Assembly: GCF_907164915.1 (NCBI RefSeq)
Contig: NC_061864.1
Coordinates: 17,181,889 to 17,245,888 of the forward strand
Direction of reading: 5' to 3'
Source of the DNA: Impatiens glandulifera
Lineage: Eukaryota; Streptophyta; Magnoliopsida; Ericales; Balsaminaceae
DNA length: 64,000 bases
Positions 35,653-48,968 of the stretch are shown here, piece by piece. A program made the translations under genes and the position numbers. The stretch's first letter is position 1. Every line of letters begins with the position of its first letter. Under the pieces are notes generated by a model that was given only the letters and a program-made list of their open reading frames with translations, did not search any database and was not told the origin of the DNA.

Positions 35653-37345
35653 ATATTCTCCCCTCAAATATTTAGAAGTTGGAAAATCAAGTGCTTTAAA
35701 AAAAATATATGCAATTTGATTCTTATTAGACACATGTGTTAGTTTAATAAATCATGCTAGAAACATGTTTCGAACAATGTGACAATTAATGTTAAAATGT
35801 TTTGTTCGTTCATGAAAAATAACATTTTCTGAAATATGTATAGCAACTTGATTATCACAAAATAAATTAATTGGAATGGGTAATTTTATTCTAAGATCCT
35901 TAAATAAATATGAAATCCATTGAATTTCACATATCGTTGCAACTAGGTTTCGATATTCGGCTTCTGCATTAGACCTAGAGACAGTTGATTGTTTCTTGGT
36001 TGAGCATGTCCCCCAATCAGAATCAGAATCTCATTGTAATATGGATAGAAAATTTAAAGAGTACCTTTTAAGTATTTAACCACATTAATTGCGGCTTCCC
36101 AATGACATTGGGAAGGTTATTGATAAATTGGGATAGCTCTTGTACAACAAAAGATACATCTGGTCTTTTATAATTATGGTACAATAATCTCCCAATTATT
36201 CTCCTAAACTTGTTAGGTTTAAGTATAGATAGTTGCATATTATTATGCAGTTTGATTCCCCTAATCATAGATTCATAGGGGTTTTAAATGGTTTGCAACC
36301 CATTAGGCCTGTATCATTGATTATATCCGATATGTATTTTTTTTATTTACATGGATGCCATCAACAATATGTATGATTTTAAGACCAAGGAAAAACTTTG
36401 CAGTTCTTAAATATTTGATTTTAAACTTGGAATCTATAGACTTTTTAAACATTTCGATTTGTTCAATATCATTACCCGCTATTAGAATGTCATCGACATA
36501 TATAAGTATACCAGTGATGGTTTGATCATAATGTTTGATATATAAATAATGATCAAATGTAGATTTCTTGAAACCCATATGACTTAGATTAGATGATATT
36601 TCGATATGTTATTGTCTGGAAGCTTGTTTTAGTCCGTAAAGACTTTTGTTTAGCTTATAAACTTTGTTTTTGGTATTAGATTTAAAGTCGTCCGGAATTT
36701 TCATATATATTTTTTCTTCAAGAGATCCACGAAGAAAGGCAATTTTTATGTAGATTTGGTGTAAGAACCATCTTTTTGAAGTTGTTAAGGCAACTAATAA
36801 CCCGACTATTACATTTTTGGCAACTAGTGCAAAACATTGATTAAAATCGATGCCATCCTTTTGATGGTAGCCTTTGGCCACATGTCTTGTTTTACATTTA
36901 TTTAAAGTCCCATCAACATTTAGTTTTGTTTTGAAAACTCATTTACAACATATTGCTTTCTTTTCTTTTGACAATTCTATTAATTCTCAAGTTTTATTTT
37001 GTTCTAGAGCTTCCAACTCATTATTCATGACTGTGAGCTAATATGTATTTTGTGAAGTTTTCTGGAGTTGAAATCCGGTCAATATTGGAAAGAAAATTTA
37101 TATATTCATTATTTTTAAAGATGTCACAAAAGGATAAGTTTTTGGTGTGTATTTGCTAGATTTTGTGTGTGTTGTCTCAACTTGATTGACATCCAAGTTG
37201 GGGCACGTTTTGTTCGAAAACTTTTCCTAGAAAGTTCTTCATTTATGGTTTCACTCTTTGAAATATCTATTTGAGGAATAGCGTTTTCAGGTTCTGTTTC
37301 AAAATCATTTTTAGAGGGAAATGTATGAGGAGGAACATTCATTTG
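35653..37345 (-). pseudogene. Copia pol remnant: reverse transcriptase and RNase H
   Basis: Fragments in pol order on the minus strand. First, a linker (37342-37124) before the reverse transcriptase. Then RT block 1 (36881-36609) with GYHQKDGIDFNQCFA and LNKSLYGLKQASRQ, and RT block 2 (36578-36321) with the catalytic GILIYVDDILIAGND. Next, RRIIGRLLYHNYKRPDVSF (36268-36068), and finally RNase H wording (SNAEAEYRNLVATICEIQW, then LFCDNQVAIHI) ending ALDFPTSKYLRGEY just before the polypurine tract. In block 1 the usual QMDVK motif reads QIYIK, so the first catalytic aspartate is lost. Several stops interrupt the frame. Not functional. Confidence 0.85.
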
Positions 37346-37346
37346 T

Positions 37347-39868
37347 CAATAGTAAAAAAATAGGCTTCCGTAACGAAGCTTAGTAATAGTGCTCGAACGC
37401 ACTTACTGATACTTTTTATCAGTAACGGTTATAATAAATCGTTACTGTTATGAAGATATCAGTAACTGCTATATAGTACAGTTACTATTATAAATCTTCA
37501 GTAACGAATATAGAGAATCACCGTTACAGATAATTAAGGGTATCAGTAACGATTTTAGTATAACTGTTACTAATATGGCTTCACTTTAAAATTTGTGGGA
37601 TGAACATCAGTAACCCTAAAACCGTTATTGAAATCGTTATTGAAAGTTTATTGGTAACGGTTTTAGGAATAACCGTTACTAATAAGTGCCCTGTCTTTTC
37701 ATCTTCTCTATAGGTATCAGTAACGATTTTAGAGGGAAACCGTTACTAAAAGTTTATTAGTAACAATTTTGGGGATAACCGTTACTAATAAGTTCCCTAT
37801 CTTTTCATCTTCTCTATATGTATCAGTAAAGGTTTTAGTATAACAGTTACTGATATGACTTCACTTTAAAATTTGTGAGATGAACATCAGTAACAGTTTT
37901 AGAGGGAAACCGTTACTGAAAGCTTATTGGTAACGTTTTTGGGGATAACCGTTACTAATAAGTGCCCTGTCTTTTTTCATCTTCTCAATAGGTATTAGTA
38001 ACGGTTTTAGTATAACCGTTACTGATATAGCTTCACTTTAAATTTTGTGAGATGAACATCCATAACGGTTTTAGAGGAAAACCGTTACTGAAAGCTTATT
38101 GGTAACGATTTTGGGTATAACCATTACTAATAAGTGTCCTGTCTTTTCGTCTTCTCTATAGGTATTAGTAACGGTTTTAGTATAACCGTTACTGATATCG
38201 ATTCACTTTAAATTTTGTGAGATTAACATCAATAACGGTTTATACTAAAACCGTTACTAATACTCTATTAAAATCCGAAAGTCCGTCGTCTTCTTTCTTT
38301 TTTCCTTCTTTCTTTCTTCTCTCTTCTCCGCGCTCCGTTCTCTTCTTCTTCCGCCGGCGGTTCTGCTGAGAGATCAAGCGTCGTCCTTCCATTGCCAATC
38401 TCTTCTTCTCCGTCGGTTCTACTTCGTCTTCTCCTCTAAGAGATTAACGAAGCCAAATAGGTAACTTCAAGATTATTTCGCATGATTGAGAGATTAACGA
38501 AGCCATCTTCTTTCGATTCTTCATCTCTTCTTTCTATTTCAAGATTATTTCTATTTCAAAATGTGCAAAATTTTTAGTTTTCGCCGCCCTGTTTGAAGTT
38601 GCCCATACCGCCGTTCTCTTTCAAATTCAGGTTAATCCGGTTGCGAAATTGCTAAATTTTAATTGAAGTTGTTTAGGTTGTTCAAATTCAGGTTTGATTG
38701 TGAAGTTGGAATTGAAATTGCTAAATTGTTTAGATTGCTTGTTTTCTGACTTATTTCTTTCTGTTTAGGGTAAATTGTTCTGTTTTCTTTTTGTATTTTG
38801 AGACTATTGTTAATTGTATAAAATTGAAGATGAGGAAGTGTAACTATGTTTATTTTGTATTATCTGGTCTATTTGAATTGAAAGGAACATTGTTAAGATT
38901 ATGTAGAGAATGCGAGAGGAGCGTGAAACTGAGAAACTTCAGTTACAGAGAGAGCGTGAAGAAGCATTATTGGAGCGTGAAATGGAGCGTGAAGAAGCAC
39001 AAAGACATCGTCAAATGGAGCGTGAAGAAGCACAAAGGGAGAGACAAAAATCAATACAAGAGCGTGAACAAATGCAGGATGAGATGATTGAGATGAGGGA
39101 GAAGATGACCTTCATATTATCCTTGATTCCCGTTAACCCTCGCCCTCCACGTCCCCTTGCCCTTCCCACTAGAGATGATGCTCCTCCCACTTGAATTCTA
39201 GTTAGTTTAAAGTTTATGTGGTTTTTGAAGTCTAGTTAGTTAATGATTTAAGTGCTTTTTGAAGTAGATTAATTTATGGTTTTTGTGGATTGGTGAATTG
39301 TGGATTTATGATTGTAGTTTGTGGATGATTGTTATTTTGGATTGATGATTGTTGTTTTTAGAATATATTAATAGTTTTGTAAAATGAATAATTATTATTA
39401 TTGTTTATATAGGTACAAATATAAAATATTTTAAAAATAAATAAATAAATAAAACGATTATGTTATTTAGTAACAGTTTTATACATTCGAAAACCATTGC
39501 TAATATAAATTTATCTGTAACGGTTTATCAAATAAGAAAACCGTTACTGAAACTCGTCCAACAACAGTAACGACTTTCGAAAACCGTTACTGAAACTCGC
39601 CCAACAACAGTAACGGTTTTATACATAAGAAAATCGTTACTAATGTAACTTTATCTGTAACGGTTTAACATCGGCTAAAACTGTTACTATTGCTAGGCGA
39701 GATTCAGTAACGGTTTTCGAAAGTCGTTACTGATACTAGAGAAGTATCGTTACGTTTCTGTAACGAATAGTAACAGTTTTATTTGTCGTTACAGAAAGTT
39801 ATTAGTAACGGCTTTTGAGGCTTTCAGTAACGGTTCTCGCTCTTACTGAAACCTTTTTTCTACTAGTG
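37347..39868 (+). mobile_element. CACTA (En/Spm)-type non-autonomous element nested in the copia element
   Basis: The right end, read on the minus strand, starts CACTAGTAGAAAAAAGGTTT, the classic CACTA terminus. The left end is a degenerate version, CAATAGTAAAAAAATAGGCT. Subterminal DNA on both sides is packed with the short motif CAGTAACGGTTTT and its inverse AACCGTTACTGA, the kind of array that CACTA transposase accessory proteins bind. In the left half it is amplified in tandem units of about 190 bp (37575-38235). The middle (38280-39200) is gene-like. The 3-bp target duplication expected for CACTA is not seen (TGT left, ATC right). Confidence 0.75.
38910..39194 (+). CDS. Coiled-coil open frame inside the CACTA element (putative transposase-protein tail)
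   Basis: A 94-residue frame rich in Arg/Glu (LQLQREREEALLEREMEREE and so on) forms one long heptad-like coiled coil, then MREKMTFILSLIPV and a Pro-rich end. Plant Ptta/En/Spm transposase-associated proteins often end in such an ERE-rich coiled coil, so this may be their last exon. It is preceded by a CT-rich leader and a plausible 5' splice site near 38459 (AAATAG/gtaac). The + strand frame has no catalytic motif. The start ATG is simply the first in the frame, and an upstream exon could feed it. Confidence 0.4.
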   Translation: MREERETEKLQLQREREEALLEREMEREEAQRHRQMEREEAQRERQKSIQEREQMQDEMIEMREKMTFILSLIPVNPRPPRPLALPTRDDAPPT

Positions 39869-40198
39869 ATCATCTTGGCCGTTAGAGCTAGTTTGACGCC
39901 CATACTCCACTCGAAATAATTGGCTCGTGTGAGAGTTAACTTGTGGATGTAAGAACAGTTGCTTCTCCTCCATGTAGGTAAAGTGGATATGTTCGATTGC
40001 GCTTATTTTCTGTCATTCGAAGAGTTTTTGTTGAAGAGATGATTGTGATATGAGAGTAATTGATCACGTCCTTTGAAGACGAAATTGGAACTTCTTCACT
40101 TACTTCAAAGGTTTCAGATGTGAATCGTCGCGCTACACCGCTCTTTTTTGATCGCTTACTTGGATGAGATTTTTATCAGCCTTAAGCTCTGATACCAT

Positions 40199-40525
40199 GT
40201 GAAAACTGTAAGCGAAAATTGATTAAAAAGCAAGAGATCAATAAGTTAGAATTGTGAAGAATCAATTCAAGAAAACCCTATAAAGAAACCGTCTGATTTT
40301 TTTATTGAATAATGAATGAATGAATAATTAAGATCCATGTTTGTACATTTGGTGGTTGTAGGGCTCCGTAACTGAAATTGGAATAATAAAAATATATTTG
40401 ACCCTTCTATTTTACATCTTTATATAAATAGTATATATATTTTTAATATAATTAAAATCGATTTAACAAAATAAAATATAAGTTAGTTAAATAACTTTAT
40501 GCAAATAATTAAATTACTTATTTTA
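40199..40525 (-). repeat. 5' LTR of the copia element
   Basis: Matches the 3' LTR and is bordered on its inner side by the 12-base tRNA-iMet primer-binding site (minus strand 40198-40187). Its outer end has decayed from CTCA to TTTA on the + strand. Confidence 0.85.
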
Positions 40526-43500
40526 ATATGTATTTATTTTAATATATTATATTATAAGTTATATAAGATAATATCAATATATTAATTAATTAAGAAAACA
40601 TTAAATTAATTTGATTTTATCGTAATTTTCTATTTTCTCAATATTCTTGTTGTCTCTGTCGAGGTAGCATAGCTGCCATGTAGGACTTTATTTATTTATT
40701 TATATAGTTATTATTATTATAATTTATCAAATAAATACTTTGATTTATTTTTTAATTAGTATATTATCTAACTAAGCTAGAAAGTAAATAGAATATAATT
40801 TGTACATTAAATAAACGAGTTATAAGCAGATCGATTTTGACGGATCTGTACATAAGTGAGGTTGTATATATTATAGTCAACATATCTTACTTTAAAAAAA
40901 ATACAATTTTGAAAACTTCTTATAAATTAAATACAACCAAACCAACTTAATAGGAATCGTTTATTTAACCCTAATAGATTTGAACAAATCTTATCATTAA
41001 TATTAATATTCACGTGAAAAGCTATTGTTAACATGTGATCATTTGAATAAAATAATATTGCCAACAATGTGGCAGTACTATGATAGCTAAGGTCTTGTTT
41101 GATATTTAATGTTATTTGGATTAAATGAAAATTGAATTACTTAGGAATAAATACAATATTCTTAAATATTTTAACAAATGATTTAATACAAATATTTAAA
41201 TTTAATAGAAATAACCCACATCAAATAAAATCTAAAAATAAGTTCAGCTTCACAGCCCTTCAGTCAAGAGGGATATAATTAAATTCCTTGATTTAATTAG
41301 TCTTGGACAAGGTATTATTTTATTTGTGGCTATTATTGCAAGCAACAAAGCTTCTTTTGTTTGAAAATGTTTATTATTATTATTTTTTATTTTTTTTTAT
41401 TTAAGAAAGTAACCCATCCACATATTCAAAACTCATTATTCTTACTTTAATTTAAAATGTTCTTATCAATAATTGAATTTCTCATCTTTTGATTTCAATT
41501 ATGACTCTTTCAATATGTTACATGTTGGGTTATTTGAATTAGTTTATTATTATATGATATGAAGGGTGGACTTGACTTTTTACAAATGGTCTCTATTTAT
41601 GAACATTAATAAAAAAAAAAATTATTATAAGCCCCATTTCTAACAAAACTTTATTAATTATAATATAATTTAAATTTTGTTTTTAAATAAATGATCATAA
41701 ATTTTATTAATGAATAGAAATTAAAATTTGGGTGGATAAAATCAAATAAAATTCAAACTAAATTCACACAAAAATATTAACTTTGAATTAAAGTAAAATT
41801 TGATCAAAATAATTAAATTATTATAATTAATTTGTTAAATTTTTAATTAATATTTAATGATTTGAGAAAAAAATAACAAATTAAATTAATTCAATATTGT
41901 TAATTGTCACGGTAAATTTTAAGAGATTGCTATCAATTTATTAGCAATTAGAAAAATAATAATGTAATGTGTTTTTTAAATGAAGAGGAAATGCAAAGGG
42001 CAATAAAGAACGATCAATGTTAGCCGTTGGATCAAAAATTAATGGTTGATTTTATTTTTATGACAAATTATTATTTCAACATTATAAATAACTCTTTTAT
42101 ATGATTTTCATGTCATATCAAAAATAGCACATTATCTTATTATTTCTCACTCTAAAATTCTAAAAGTTATTTTTTTTTTTATCTTTGTGAGTGTTCTTCA
42201 AGTTCTTGACTCGACTATCCCTATTAAAACCCGATAATTGGATTCATGTATATGTCATATTCGATGCGTAGTGATTTCGGTGTAGAATAATTACTAGACT
42301 CATTGTTTCATGTGGGAGACAATCATCTGTGACATACATCATCACAAGCGGGATGTAACCGTTTTAAGGGAAATATGTCTAACAAATTAATGTCTCGAAT
42401 TAAACATTGTATTATGACGATTTTGTTCTTTATACATGGTATTTAATTAAGTTTTTTTAATCATCAACTTATGTTTTTCTTTTATGATTTTGTTGAGAGG
42501 AATACTAACCTAAATAAGATTATTTCTATTTTGAAATATTTATTAGATTAAAGTATTAAAGATATTCATAAAGTTTTAAAATTACCATATTTTTACATTA
42601 AATATAAATGATCAGTTTTGTTTGAGTTTGAATTTTTGCTTGAGGTAGATAATGAGAAAAAACATGGTTGAGGTTTAGACCTTCAGATGGGTTTGAAAAT
42701 AAAAGGTTCCCCAATAGGACTATAAAACTATCAAATTTAAAATTAATAATAATACAAATAATAATAAAAAGTTCCAAGATAATTAGCACATTAATAAATA
42801 TATTCAAAATTTTATAATATTAGAGAAATCAATTTCAAACCATGTCCATACAATTCATTTTCGAAGTTTCCAAATCAAAATATAAAAAGTTAGCTTACAT
42901 CAATAAATCACCATCCCATTAACTAGTGGGGACAAAATGCAATAAAATTCCATCTAGTAGGTCAAAATGCAATAATTTCATTTCAATATTGAAAAAGATA
43001 GGTTCAAAATGAATAACTTGTGCCTATATATTACAAATTTTTTATTATCCCAAATTAATTTATTTTTTTTGCTATTTTATCACCACCATACGTTAAACAT
43101 GTGAGGAAAGTTAGAGATTGATTAGAAGGAAATCAATCCCATGCTAGTAGCTACCCACCACATATTAAGTCAATAAGTAAATGACATATTGGGAATGGTT
43201 TAACTAACATTTTTTTTTAATATAGAGAATTTGCATAAAAAATATAATTTTTATATAAGGTGTTTTAAGAAATTAGTGTAGGTTTAGATAGGTGGAATTC
43301 AGTATTTAAATTCTAATTCTAATTTTATAAGAATTAATATTAAATTACAATTCAATTATTATGTTTGAAAAACTATAAATTTATAATTTTATTTAAATTT
43401 TTATATTTACAAAAATATAATAAAAATAATTTGAATATATATTATCAATATTATTAAGATATTGATTTGACATAACCTATTATAATAGCTAAAGTGTTAA

Positions 43501-44115
43501 AAATAAAAAAAAAAAATTTAAAGTTCAATTCAAATTTAAAAAAAAATATATGGTTCGGCATGAAAACTTTCTAAATAAATAAAAAAAAAATGATTTCAAA
43601 TGTTCACTTTTACTAAATTAAAAAATATATCGATTCAATATTTTAACTTTTTAAATTAAAAAAAATATCGATTTAACCCGTTAATCATGTTATAATTTAT
43701 CAAATAATAAGTTATTTTTGTTTGAAAAATATAGAAAAAATAAATATAAGAATTATAATTTCAAATTAGAAAGAGTGAAATTAAGGATAATTTCAATTCA
43801 CATTTTTTATTTTAAATATTCTATCAAACCTAAAAGGTGAATTATACCCTCTAATTTCAATTCCATTATCCTAAATTAAATTATAAGATCTTTTAAATAA
43901 TTCTTTTTTGATTTAACTAACTTAAATTTTATATATTTTATCTCATAAATTTATTATTATTATTATTATTATTAATGGTTAACTATTAACCACTATAGCT
44001 TAATTGTAATAATTTTATGCTAGTGATAAAATAGTTTAGGTTTTTATGAACATATTGAATAAGTGGTTCTTTCTTAATTAGATATCTAAGAAATAAGATT
44101 GTCGCCAAAAAAGAT
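40526..44115. other. Long AT-rich intergenic stretch
   Basis: No gene found. There are ATT runs near 41370-41385 and 43957-43975. Short minus-strand frames such as 42807-42598 are hydrophobic AT-driven artefacts. I cannot rule out old, unrecognisable transposon remains. Confidence 0.45.
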
Positions 44116-44129
44116 GCAATGCCGGTCTA

Positions 44130-44200
44130 TCAAGCTTTCTTCCTTTTCGTTCATGCCTGGTCTATCAAGCTTTCTTCCTTTTCGTTCATGCTCGAGGCCT
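44130..44200. repeat. 35-bp tandem duplication
   Basis: GGTCTATCAAGCTTTCTTCC plus TTTTCGTTCATGCC occurs twice in a row, nearly perfect. It lies just before the hAT element. No function is suggested. Confidence 0.75.
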
Positions 44201-44353
44201 TGTTATTGTGAAGGACTAGAAGTTTGTTTCCTGTGATCACTAAAATTCTCATGACTTACCTGCAGTGGCGGACCTACAAGGGGTCCTTGGGGCCCGGGCC
44301 TCACCAGGGTAAAACTTTTAAAATATTATATAAAAGTTTATCATATAAAGCTT

Positions 44354-44407
44354 TGCCTGAGTGGTTTTGGAGTTGGAATGTATAGTAGAGGTCAGGTGAT
44401 CAAACCC
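44354..44407 (+). other. tRNA-like Pol III box pair inside the hAT element
   Basis: TGCCTGAGTGG (A-box-like) and GTGATCAAACC (B-box-like) are 43 bases apart, and the stretch resembles a decayed Leu/Ser-type tRNA or SINE head. No SINE tail or target repeats can be delimited. Confidence 0.4.
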
Positions 44408-45056
44408 TGCCTCTAACATTTATTTAATTATAACCTTATTTTATACCAACACTATTTTCTAATATTTATAATAAACTAACCCTTCCTTTTATAAAAATTA
44501 ATAAAATAAACTAATTCATAATTATAGTATTCTAATTTCAAATATAATTTTATTAAAGTAATTATTATTAATATTTTATTTTATACAAAAAAAATATTTT
44601 CTAAAATACAAGTAATTATTATTAATATTTTATTTTATACAAATTTTATTTTCTAAAATACAATATTTATAATAATACATAAATTTTAGTTAATATATAA
44701 ATAACATTTATTTATATAAGTTAAAATATAAAGAATTATATATAAAATAATAAAAATCATATAATATTATTATTTATTTTAAAACTACATTTATATTATA
44801 ATTTATTTATATATATTTTTTTATTAATTTTAATATAATTAATAATACAAATTTATAAGGGTAAAATAACCATTTATATAAATATAAGGGTAAAATATTA
44901 TTTTATATTTCTTAATTTTAAATTATTTCAACAAATAAATGTATTTCTTAGATTTTATTTAGGGGTTGTGACACATATTTATTTTTAATCATTTATTTTA
45001 TGTAGGATATAAAATAATGAAGATGTTCTATAAACGAATTTGTATTTCTACATCAC

Positions 45057-45585
45057 ATGACCAGCATGAGTCTTCTCAGTCAATTAATGAGCATACTAAT
45101 GAGTCTAATGTTACTGATCAAATATACATGGTTAGAATATAGCATATCAAAAGATGCATTATTTTGTTTTTGGTGTTATCTTTTCAAACCTTTAAATAGA
45201 GAAAACGTAGATGATACATTTATAGGAGATGAGTACAAAAATTGGAAAAGAGCATTAGAAAGATTCAATCGTCATACGAGAACTTCAAATAGTTGTCATA
45301 ATGAAGCTAGAATTAAATTTGAATCATTTTAAGATCAAAGACATAACGTGAGAAACGTTTTACGTACACATGGTCGTGATATAGAAATAAATTATCACAC
45401 ATGTTTAACGACAATATTTGATGTAACACGCTTTCTATTGAGGAAATGATTACCTTTTTGAGGACATGATGAGTCAAGTAGTTCATCAAATAAAGGAAAT
45501 TTTCTTGAATTGATTGATTGATATAGTCAACGTAATGAAGATATTTGTCTTCTTTTGTACCGACTCATGGACAAGAATAATTTAG
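45057..45585 (+). pseudogene. hAT transposase fragment with TTF-type (ZMYM-like) zinc finger
   Basis: Reads W-LEYSISKDALFCFWCYLFKP and NWKRALERFNRHTRTSNSCH-NEARIKFESF. After a stop near 45330, further family text follows: RNVLRTHGRDIEINYHTCL, then TRFLLRK and GHDESS. This is the N-terminal TTF zinc finger and following region of the plant hAT proteins often annotated as ZMYM1-like. Stops at about 45330, 45446 and 45458, plus the missing C-terminal half, make it a pseudogene. Confidence 0.75.
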
Positions 45586-45727
45586 TAATTGTGCTTATTA
45601 GTATTTTTATGTAATTATCGAGTAAAATTTTAATTAAAAAATACATTTATTTGATAGCCAAAAAATGCTATGTTATTAGGTATTTGGCCCCTGAGAAAAT
45701 ATTTCTGGGTCCGCCACTGCTTACCTG

Positions 45728-48434
45728 AAGCAAACAATACCCATCATAAATGCATTATAAACATGAAGCATGCTGTTATTTTTTGTTATTTTTTCTTTAA
45801 TGTTAAAATCTTGCATGATCCCTATAACCATGACTTGAAAATTGAATCGTCACATTTTTCTCTCTCTATCTATAATATATTTTAATTAAATTATACAATA
45901 AATAAATATAGATATATTTTGACTAACATAACCAAAATTGAGGATAAATCCATTTATCATTATCTATAGGTTATAGTATGCAAGTTGACAACACATATTT
46001 GAAACAGGAGTAGTCAAATAATCTAACATTTCACAATCTTTTAAAATTGTGATTTTACAAAGATCATCTTCAAGACAAAACTATATACTCAAAAGGGACA
46101 ATATACACATCCAACATTAATTATTTACCTTAGATTTTGCTTCTCATTTGTTGTTTTTCAAATATTTTAGAATGATAAGATCTTCTAAATGAATGAACCA
46201 GCCCAACTCAAAGAACATATAGTAAAAGAGTAAATAAAATCTTACCAAAAAAAAATATCAAAATGGTTTGGGCATGAATCTAATTGACGACATCTACAAG
46301 TTATTTTACATATCGATGTCATAGATCCCCTTGGACACATAATGGATCTTCTACAAGTTTTATTGAAAGACTTAGATTGAGGAAGGTATTAGAGACCCAA
46401 CTCATAGATAAGATCAAGTGTGGAATCACTTAACAATATTGAGAGGAAGGATTAGAGTATCATATATTGACTAGGACAAGAGATCAAGTGTGGAACCACC
46501 TTCCAATATTGAGAGGGAGGATTGGACTTTAGAGTAGTCATGTAGAGACTAGGACAATGCTTGTCTACAATCATCGCACTACATCACCCTTATCCAAACA
46601 ATTGAGAAGTCGATCGGGTGATGATTTAGACATTTTATACTATGTTTAGAAGAACAATAATGTCACGTCCAAAAAGAATGAAGAGAAAGAAATTGCGATG
46701 TCATGGAACAAATACTTTCAAGGCAATAATGGGTGGATATAAATCTCATTAAATGGAAGCTTATGACAATGAGTTCCCTAATCCGGATAAATTGTAGAAC
46801 CAATAGTGAAGACCTTGATCATGAAGGATGAATATAGTTTTTGTTTGATAACCATAGATTTTATTCACATTTTTTATCAATTTAATCGATTAACATATTT
46901 AAAGTTTTTCAGCTTATGTATGAATAGTTAAGAATCATTTTATTCAACTTATTCCAATTTATTCGTCAAAACTAAAATAACTTATTCACAATTACTACTT
47001 AATTTAAACGTGGGATAAACAAGCATAGGGAAGATGCAAATTGTATTAATTATTATTATTATTATTATTGTTTTACATATTGTTCCTTGTCTTGTTTTTT
47101 TTTTTTTTTTGGTTCATTTCATTTTCTAAATGACCTTATTTAAAAATATACATTTATAGTTTGAATAATGTCATCAATGACAAATAAAGCCAATAGAATA
47201 ATATTAACTAAAATAAGGATGATTGGATATAATCCGAACTTATTAGTCTCGGAATTCAATTATTGACCAAAATCAAAATATCTTTTAAATGAATCTAAAT
47301 AATTGAGTTGTTTCAATATGCATCATCTCTTTTATTTATGATTTGAAAAAAAAATACATTTATAAAATATTATCAACAAAATCATTTAAATAATAATATC
47401 ATAATTCAAAAATCTTTATATTAAATAAAGTAAAAAAACCATTCTAATATAACATAATATTATAGAGAAAATTAATAAATTTCAATTTCAATTTCAGCTT
47501 TTACTTTAAAAAACATTTTCTAAAAAATATGCTAAAGTTGATAAGCAATGATATTTTGACATTAATGCCCTAACATTAATTAGAGGTTTATCCATAAAAT
47601 ATTTATCATTTTTATCACCTAACAGTTTGGCGGCTCAGCTTGACCTCTTGTCAATTTTTCATCTAGACAGACTAAAGACCTTTTGCTAGGTCAAATATAT
47701 AAAAAATAATAATATTTTGTTTTTAATATAAAATACATAAATTTTTATTTATATTTTATTATCCACTCTTTTTTTTTTAATTTAGAGCTTGTTTTGAAAC
47801 TAGGTTATTAGTGTTTCTTATTGAATTTTTTTTAGTCATGATTCTCTTTAGTAGCTCTATTTTATAATCGAGTTTATATGTGTAGTTGGAGTAGTTAGCT
47901 CTATAAACATTTATATTTATATATATAATAGAAATCCTAAAACATCTTTTCCTTCTTAACTCGAGTTCAAGTTCGTGTTGTTAACTAGCCGAGTTCGAGT
48001 ATAATTCTAATACTCGAACGAGTATATATATACATATATAATTATAATGCAAATCGAATAGTATATAGGATACTTGGCTCAACTCGTCTACCCATAATCA
48101 TGACTAATTAAAATCAAATCAGCCTTATTAAAACCTAAAATCAAATCTAGACTCATTAAAACCTAATATTTGACATACAGAAGGGTGTTATCGTAATTTC
48201 ATACCTGCATTATCAACAAGCTATTACAAGTTTTGTTGCAACAACTATATTATGACAATCTTGCCTAACCAAAAGTCTCGGGTTCAAATTAATGGGAGTC
48301 TTTCTAAAATAAAAAAAAAATGTTATCGCTTAGGCACCTATCCATTATGTTAAATCTGATTCTTTCTAAACATGTCTAATTTAATAATATATATATATAT
48401 ATATATATAATAAATATGAGGATAAACTCAAAAC

Positions 48435-48476
<42 letters not shown>

Positions 48477-48760
48477 TACAACTTCCATTCAAAATGGAGT
48501 GTAGGTTAGTTAGCACATGGCCTTCTTCATAGACTCAAGTCTTACCAAACAGCCAACACTTGACCTTCTCAATTCTCACCATTATCTCAAATCATTAACA
48601 GATCCATAATCCATTGAACCACGTTAAAAAGACCAATCATAGAATATTTTAACAACAAAAATGAACTCGTCATCTTCTTCTTTTTTCTCCTCCTCCTGCA
48701 TCTCGCTAATAAATCCTCCCCCGGGACTGAAATAAAGAAATGTCTTTAACTCACATGGCA
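45728..48760. other. Intergenic stretch with small repeats
   Basis: A segment of mixed composition at 46260-46850 contains a 70-bp spaced duplication (GATCAAGTGTGGAA(T/C)CAC ... CAATATTGAGAGG at about 46411 and 46481) and may be old retrotransposon sequence, but no protein is readable. ATT and ATA microsatellites lie at 47050-47069 and 48435-48474. The last 200 bases before the CIPK gene are probably its promoter and leader. Confidence 0.45.
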
Positions 48761-48968
48761 ATTGAACAAATCAAACCAGGCGAAACATCCTCGAAATGTA
48801 ATCATACTACTACCACTACTACTACATCCAACACTCCAAAGAATTCAAACTTCAACAGCTTACAAGATCAAAGTGCTTATAAGAAACACCTTCAGGGGGG
48901 TTAGACCAAAAACCAGAATCAATTCAGAGCAAAGCAGACAAGATTTGATTCTTTTTACATTCTACAAG

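Larger units (their letters stand above)
35343..40525 (-). mobile_element. Decayed Ty1/copia LTR retrotransposon with nested insertion
   Basis: Two LTRs (35343-35652 and 40199-40525) bound the element. On the minus strand the 5' LTR ends TTTTCACA and is followed directly by TGGTATCAGAGC, the initiator-Met tRNA primer-binding site of plant copia elements. The 3' LTR is preceded by a purine tract (TTGAGGGGAGAATAT). Reverse transcriptase and RNase H remains lie at 37342-35660. The gag, protease and most of the integrase region are missing; in their place is a CACTA-type element at 37347-39868. The LTRs differ at many positions including indels, so the insertion is old, and no 5-bp target duplication remains. 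Confidence 0.9.
44263..45719 (+). mobile_element. Truncated hAT transposon with perfect 8-bp target duplication
   Basis: The ends CAGTGGCGGACCTACAAG and, inverted, CAGTGGCGGACCCAGAAA are the standard termini of a large plant hAT group. The flanks are CTTACCTG at 44255-44262 and 45720-45727, identical over 8 bp. The inside keeps a piece of the transposase (45057-45580) and AT-rich filler. An internal deletion has removed most of the catalytic region and the C-terminal dimerisation domain. Confidence 0.9.
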
